The notes under the pieces were generated by a model. It did no database searches and was not told where the DNA came from. It saw only the letters and a list, made by a program, of their open reading frames with translations. The position numbers were made by a program, and so were the translations under genes. Positions 59,302 through 64,000 of a DNA stretch of 64,000 nt are shown in pieces (the stretch's first letter is position 1; every line of letters begins with the position of its first letter). Source of the DNA: Artemia franciscana (Eukaryota; Arthropoda; Branchiopoda; Anostraca; Artemiidae); assembly GCF_032884065.1 (NCBI RefSeq), contig NC_088883.1:34357911-34421910 (forward strand). The letters are read 5' to 3'.

Positions 59302-59935
59302 AAATATCATGAATATATTAATAAAATTATCGTGAATAATCACATTTGAAAAAAAGTGTATGATATTTAACAATTTAAAATAGTCTTAAACTGGATTATC
59401 GTATTTTTAAAGATTGCGAAATTTAATTAATAGTAAATATCGAGAATATAATTATGAACTAGCATACTTTAGGCAAGAATTTTTTTTTTTAACCTCTGCC
59501 CCCTACAAAATGTCTGCAGTCATAACCCCATGTAACATCCTGAGGGGACTGATGGCTTTCTTTATTTCACTGTCTTCCTAATTTGCTCAAAAGCTTTGGC
59601 TTTGTTGTGGGAGTTCCAATATGGCCCAAAAGTATGATATTTAAAATATCACATTAAAACAATGTGACATCCAAAATACGATAGTCAAATATTACCAATC
59701 GAAGGCTTTCACACTACGGACATAATTCTCTAGACGGATGTAAACGTACAATTACCAGCACTTTCACTGTGTGTACACTGTACAGGGTGTGGTAGATTTT
59801 TTATAATTGGAAAAACAGTCAAAATAAAAAAATCTAGTTAAAAGAATTTTTTAGTTGCAACATTTGTTTATAGAATTTTTTTTAAATAGCAGTTCCGAAG
59901 TTTTTTCTAGTTGAAAAAAATAGTCAAATAGAAAT

Positions 59936-59937
<2 letters not shown>

Positions 59938-59984
<47 letters not shown>
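59938..59984. repeat. Poly-T run of 47
   Basis: An uninterrupted T homopolymer, followed by unique-looking sequence with no ORF. Confidence 0.95.
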
Positions 59985-59986
<2 letters not shown>

Positions 59987-60734
59987 GGGCTAGGGAAACG
60001 TTTTTCCGGTTTGTCTTAACTGTCTAGCTGAACAGATAAACCGAGCTCCACGAAAAATGCTAGATAGATGTAGCAATTGTCAGGCTAAGATTGGACGTTC
60101 AATATGGAAGTACTTCACGCGAGTTTTCGAAGTAAGATTCCTCTCTAGGCTAACGCTTATTTTGTGTGTTTTTAGGCTGATTTGAAGTTCGAGAGATTTT
60201 CTTACTGTGGTACAATATGTTCAATATAAGATTTGTGGAACTGGTATGTTGGAATATCTAGAGCTTTGGCATATATTCGTTTCACTGTCTAATGAAAGGA
60301 CCTATCCCTATTTGGAGCTCTTATTTGTTTTTTGTAATTACTTACTAGCTCACTTACCCTACTACTTGATGGGGTCAAGTAAATTACCTTTTTTGAGTAT
60401 CCATGTTTCTACAAGATTTTTGTGATTTGCCGAAATACGCTAACATTTCTGTAGAAAATCCAATTTAATATTCACATGTGTACGGTTTTAAACTACTGAA
60501 AGAAAGCATTACGTCTGACTAGCCCTTAAACGGTGAAGTTACATTACGTTAAATATGACTTTTCTCACTTAAATAGGTCCGTTTTCACTCAGTTAACGTA
60601 AAAATTAATTAAACGATCAGGGTCATCGTCAAAATCACCACAATCATCATTAGCGAACTATTCATAATTAAAATACGAAATAGAGATTCAAGCTCTGATG
60701 ATTATCTTACGGTATTTTCAGCAAGATGCCTTGT

Positions 60735-60890
60735 GACCAGGGGTGTCGTTTGAAGGGTAAGGGGGGCATTTGCCCCCCCCATAACATAGAGAACAAAATT
60801 ATTATGCATCCCATGCCCCTTGACTATCCGGGTATGGGCCCCTCTTGCCCCCAATAATGATGCATGTTCGCCCCTGCTTGTGATGAAACG
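60735..60890. repeat. Relative of the 52068-52388 insertion
   Basis: ACCAGGGGTGTCGTTTGAAG, GGGGGGCATTTGCCCCCCC and CCCATGCCCCTTGACTATCC echo the ends of the insertion found inside the LINE. Confidence 0.5.
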
Positions 60891-61009
60891 ACAGTATAAA
60901 ATGCTTTTCATGAAATATTTATTTATTATTTTCAGAATTTTCAATTGCTTATCTAAAAGATCCATATTGCTGCTGCTATATTGACTTTTCCATAATGAAG
61001 CATAAACTT

Positions 61010-61560
61010 ACGTGGTGTAAAATTCTGCGCTGAGCTCAACTCTACTGGGCACTGCTTAAGTTATGGACAAAATTCGCTCCATAAGATTACATAACGAAAT
61101 GAAAGATCTCAAGTTTTGCTAGTGCAAAAGGCTCTACGGCGTAGTGTGAAAGCACCATAAGACTAAGAAGCACTCTTTTAGATTGTTCTTTACTATGTTG
61201 CAGCTATTCCTGCGAAAATGAACATATACTTGTGCAGCGTAAAATTCTGTGATGAGCTCGGGTCTACTTTGCAATGCCTGACTTAAGCACAAAATTTGTT
61301 CCATAAGATTACATAATGTAACTCAAGGTCTTAAGTTTTCCTAGTGTAAAAGGCTCTATGGTGTAGTATGAAAACCCCATAATACTAAGAAGCACTCTCT
61401 TAGATAATTCTTTACTAGGTTGCAACTATCCCTGTGACCACAGCGTAAAATTCTCTACAGATTCTCGAGTCTAATTGGCACTGCCTGAGTTATGAACAAA
61501 ACTTGCTCCATAAGTAAGACTTACTCAACCTAGGTAAGGTGTTAAGTTTGAAGACGCGAA
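61010..61560. repeat. ~206-222-bp tandem repeat, 2.5 units
   Basis: Marker AATTCTGCGCTGAGCTC / AATTCTGTGATGAGCTC occurs at 61021 and 61243, and a decayed AATTCTCTACAGATTCTC at 61449. Shared blocks are TTGTTCCATAAGATTACATA, GTGTAAAAGGCTCTAYGGYG and CTAAGAAGCACTCT. A fourth remnant (AAAATTCCTTACG, GTGAAAGGTTCTATAGC) lies at 62178-62255, beyond an inserted LINE piece. Confidence 0.75.
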
Positions 61561-61584
61561 ATGCGAAGGATCACCCTGTTTTTA

Positions 61585-62110
61585 TTTTCAAAGGAGATGC
61601 AGTAGCAACAGCAGACATACTACGCCTTCTTGGAGTTCATTTCTCGTAGTGGATCTCAAGTGGGCCGAACACCTCAGCAAAGTTGGATCCTCTTGCTCCT
61701 TGAAGCTAGGAATCACCCGCAGATGCAATAGCCTTTTCCCTGACCAGTCAGTTTTGACACTATTCAAGTCATCTGACTAGCCGTGGAATATACTTGTCCT
61801 CTCCTTGCTGGTGCTCTAATTATTCACCATAGCTCTTGTTCAGCGTGTCTAAATCAGAGCAGTTCGTGCAGCAATTTCTAGCAACTCTGATGCCGAACGC
61901 CTGCAGTTTTGTTTGTTTTGACGTAGCGTGTATTTTAGTGTTGTACGAATACATGTATTGCCCTCCATCTGAGATGGTATCAAAACTCGTTCCGGACAGA
62001 GTAAAGCCTTTACGATCAACTCACCAAAGCACAGCCCGGCAGAATTGCCTTGTTCAGATTACACCCCACTGGAAATACTTTAAAATGAATTTCGCTCGAT
62101 GATCCGCTGC
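61585..62110 (+). pseudogene. Non-LTR retrotransposon 3' ORF remnant (post-RT region)
   Basis: Frames on the plus strand, separated by a frameshift and stops, read ILRLLGVHFS, DLKWAEHLSKVGSSCSLKLG, RRCNSLFPDQSVLTLFKSS and, later, VPDRVKPLRSTHQSTARQN and ITPHWKYFKMNFAR. This is the typical C-terminal region after the reverse transcriptase of jockey/CR1-like LINEs (LGVxFSxDLKWxxHL; KLGxLRR). No RT core remains. It is unrelated to the RTE element at 50340-52860. Confidence 0.65.
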
Positions 62111-62255
62111 CTCATAGATGGCCTCCCAGCTGAGGCCATCTAATAAAAAGTGAGGTAACTACCTGGAGTAGCAGCATAAAATTCCTTACGATAGGGCCTG
62201 TCAAAAAATAATAACAAAGGTTTTGCTAATGTGAAAGGTTCTATAGCATAATTTT

Positions 62256-63180
62256 AGTTTTAGATTTTTTTTTTTTAATTTCAGTACCCATTGTTAGTGC
62301 AGTGATTGTTCCATGTTTACTTTCTTCCACTTTTTGCTTCCTATTTCTATCTAATTTTAGTCGCCCAGGATAATTTTATGTTTCTTTTTGCGCCTGTTTT
62401 TGCAATATGTTCAGTGTTGTGAAATAATCCCACGTATTTTAGTCTGCTGTACGTGTGTAATTATCAACTTCATTTGCCACCTTAAAATTTCACGTTATTT
62501 ATTGTTATTACTTAACTAAAATTATGATGATGACCTTACTAATAGACCATGCTCTCTGGCGTCAGCTTATGATGATCTCAATGCCAACAGGTTAATTTTT
62601 GGCAGAAGGATTTAAGTATGTTATTATAAATGTTTGGCCTCTCACGATCTATTTTTCTGGCTCCATTTCTAAAATCGTTGGGATACACACCATTCGATTC
62701 ATTTATTTTAGCTTTAATAATTGATGTTTAGGTTTTTGTTTTGTTCTAGCATTTCTCCTTTTATATAAGAATTTCTAGTTGATGTACAATTATTTGTACT
62801 TAGCCCTGGGGGCTAATTTTGCGCTTTTGATCCTAAAAAGTGATGTCTTGAATTTCCCTCGCTATAATTTGTATTTCGGATTTTTTGCATTTTTGTTTTC
62901 CTCTAACTTTGAAATAGCATTATGCCTTTCTTCTTTTTTGCTTTACAGTATTTCTGTTCTCCTCTTGCTTATATTTGCTCATTAGTTATTCCAGATGATC
63001 TTTTTCCCTTTAGTAGTTATTGATTTTTTCATCTTTGTTTTTCCGTCAAACATATATAATGTTTCTTGTTTTGTTTTCTCCTTCTTTTCTTCTGTTGTAC
63101 AGTATCTCTATTTTCTTATTGCATATTCTTTTATTGAACATTACGACTCACAAGGGTATGGGTAACTGATCAGAGTGGAG
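62256..63180. other. No gene seen; pyrimidine-rich
   Basis: T/C-rich sequence with several TTCTTTTCTTC-type stretches. Good-looking acceptors exist (for example at 62283), but the frames end without a donor. Confidence 0.4.
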
Positions 63181-63700
63181 ATTCGCGCTAGTGCCCACAA
63201 AGCCACCAACACCATCTAGCGTCTGGCAAAATTGTAAGGTTAGGTCTAGTGTATGTGTTTTCAACAGTAGATGAGCCGGTACTTGTATGATCTACGCCCT
63301 ACCTAATGTTCTTCTGAAATGTTTCTCTGACACTCAATTCTAATGAAATATACCAAAATAAGATAAAATATAATACTTTAGAAACAAATTCGGGCTATAT
63401 ATTTGTATATTGGCGGGGATGGGGGTAAAGTGAAGCGGGTCTGGATGCCTAATGTGTTAGGCATACATACAGCATACAGTTATGCTGTAAGAATTGTTTT
63501 CTAACTTCACAGAGTCCAACTACTTTACCCCCCCCCTAATTTGCAAATATATAGCCCAAATTATATATTTTCAATATATTCTGTCACTTCTCTTTGTCTT
63601 TTCTAACGCTAACCTAAAAGAAACTAACGAAAAAAAAGCCGGTCCTATAATGCGTCAATGAATGAACAATTTGAGCGGTAGGGCGTTTATCACACAAGTA
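63181..63700. repeat. Dispersed repeat R4, copy 2, and R4-linked end
   Basis: 63285-63345 is the reverse complement of 23075-23150. 63405-63560 (GGGCTATATATTTGTATATT, CCTAATTTGCAAATATATAG) contains an inverted pair of its own, so this is a short palindromic element. 63181-63240 is the inverted relative of 30655-30720. Both relatives lie in intron 1 of the host gene. Confidence 0.6.
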
Positions 63701-64000
63701 TCGATTAGCCTGCCATAAACCGTTTTTGGCACTAGTGATTCAATTCCTATCTTTCCATGTTAAATGGTGCCTTTAAACAGGCCTTTAAAGGTAAACAAAA
63801 ACGCACACACTCCTCCTCGATTCCGCTCTATTCGGGTATTCGTTCCTTGCAGTTAAATTACCATTTTCATTAAATTTTTTCTTATGTCCCCTAGCCGGCA
63901 TACCAAAAAACACGATATGTGACAGATTATCGATCTTCATGCTTAAAAATATTTCCAACTATCTTGGTATTTTTCTCTTTATAGTCCTAGGATCCTGTGC

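Noticed and set aside
60175..60260. Possible exon after TGTTTTTAG
   Set aside because: In the required phase the first full codon is TGA.
62284..62365. Possible exon after TTTAATTTCAG
   Set aside because: Open for about 28 codons in the required phase, but no donor, and the peptide is hydrophobic low complexity.

Overview
The window is eukaryotic nuclear DNA: AT-rich, full of interspersed and tandem repeats, with coding sequence split by very long introns and long (TA)n, (CTA)n and homopolymer tracts. Animal-type Helitrons, a tRNA-derived SINE, an RTE-type LINE and several repeat families that I associate from memory with branchiopod crustaceans (Artemia, brine shrimp) suggest an arthropod. 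That assignment is from memory and is not verified. One assembly gap of exactly 100 N lies at 10114-10213.

Region 1 (1-14768) is a nest of Helitron rolling-circle transposons. It holds a nearly full Rep-helicase pseudogene (2717-5871; HUH motif, two-tyrosine motif and Walker A/B visible, broken by two in-frame TGA codons and a frameshift). It also holds several deletion derivatives that keep a lysine/arginine-rich first ORF and/or the helicase C-terminus, and one structurally complete non-autonomous element (13422-14560) with 5' TC, 3' hairpin plus CTAG, and an intact 116-residue ORF. The 5' ends carry repeated TGACGTCA palindromes, and several copies carry a GACCGGGACAC-type minisatellite. 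A TIR-like foldback element lies at 12024-13199.

Region 2 (14769-20120) holds interspersed repeats: two copies of a ~700-bp family, foldback elements with ~110-bp inverted arms, a complete SINE with a perfect 14-bp target-site duplication, and perfect hairpins.

Region 3 (20120-57000) contains what I believe is the only host gene visible: three plus-strand exons (20294-20486, 40760-40858, 56912-56986). Each has plausible splice signals and all junctions are phase 1. They encode the N-terminus of an acidic, then helical, protein that I cannot identify. Intron 1 (20.3 kb) and intron 2 (16.1 kb) are filled with a 162-bp satellite, two oppositely oriented arrays of a ~290-bp unit (one ending in a Helitron-like hairpin plus CTAG), a triplet-rich degenerate array, a large inverted repeat and a decayed RTE-type LINE with a nested insertion.

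Region 4 (57000-64000) has further dispersed repeats, a ~210-220-bp tandem repeat and the decayed 3' part of a second non-LTR retrotransposon (61585-62110). I see no rRNA, no convincing functional tRNA gene, no CRISPR array and no bacterial-type operon.
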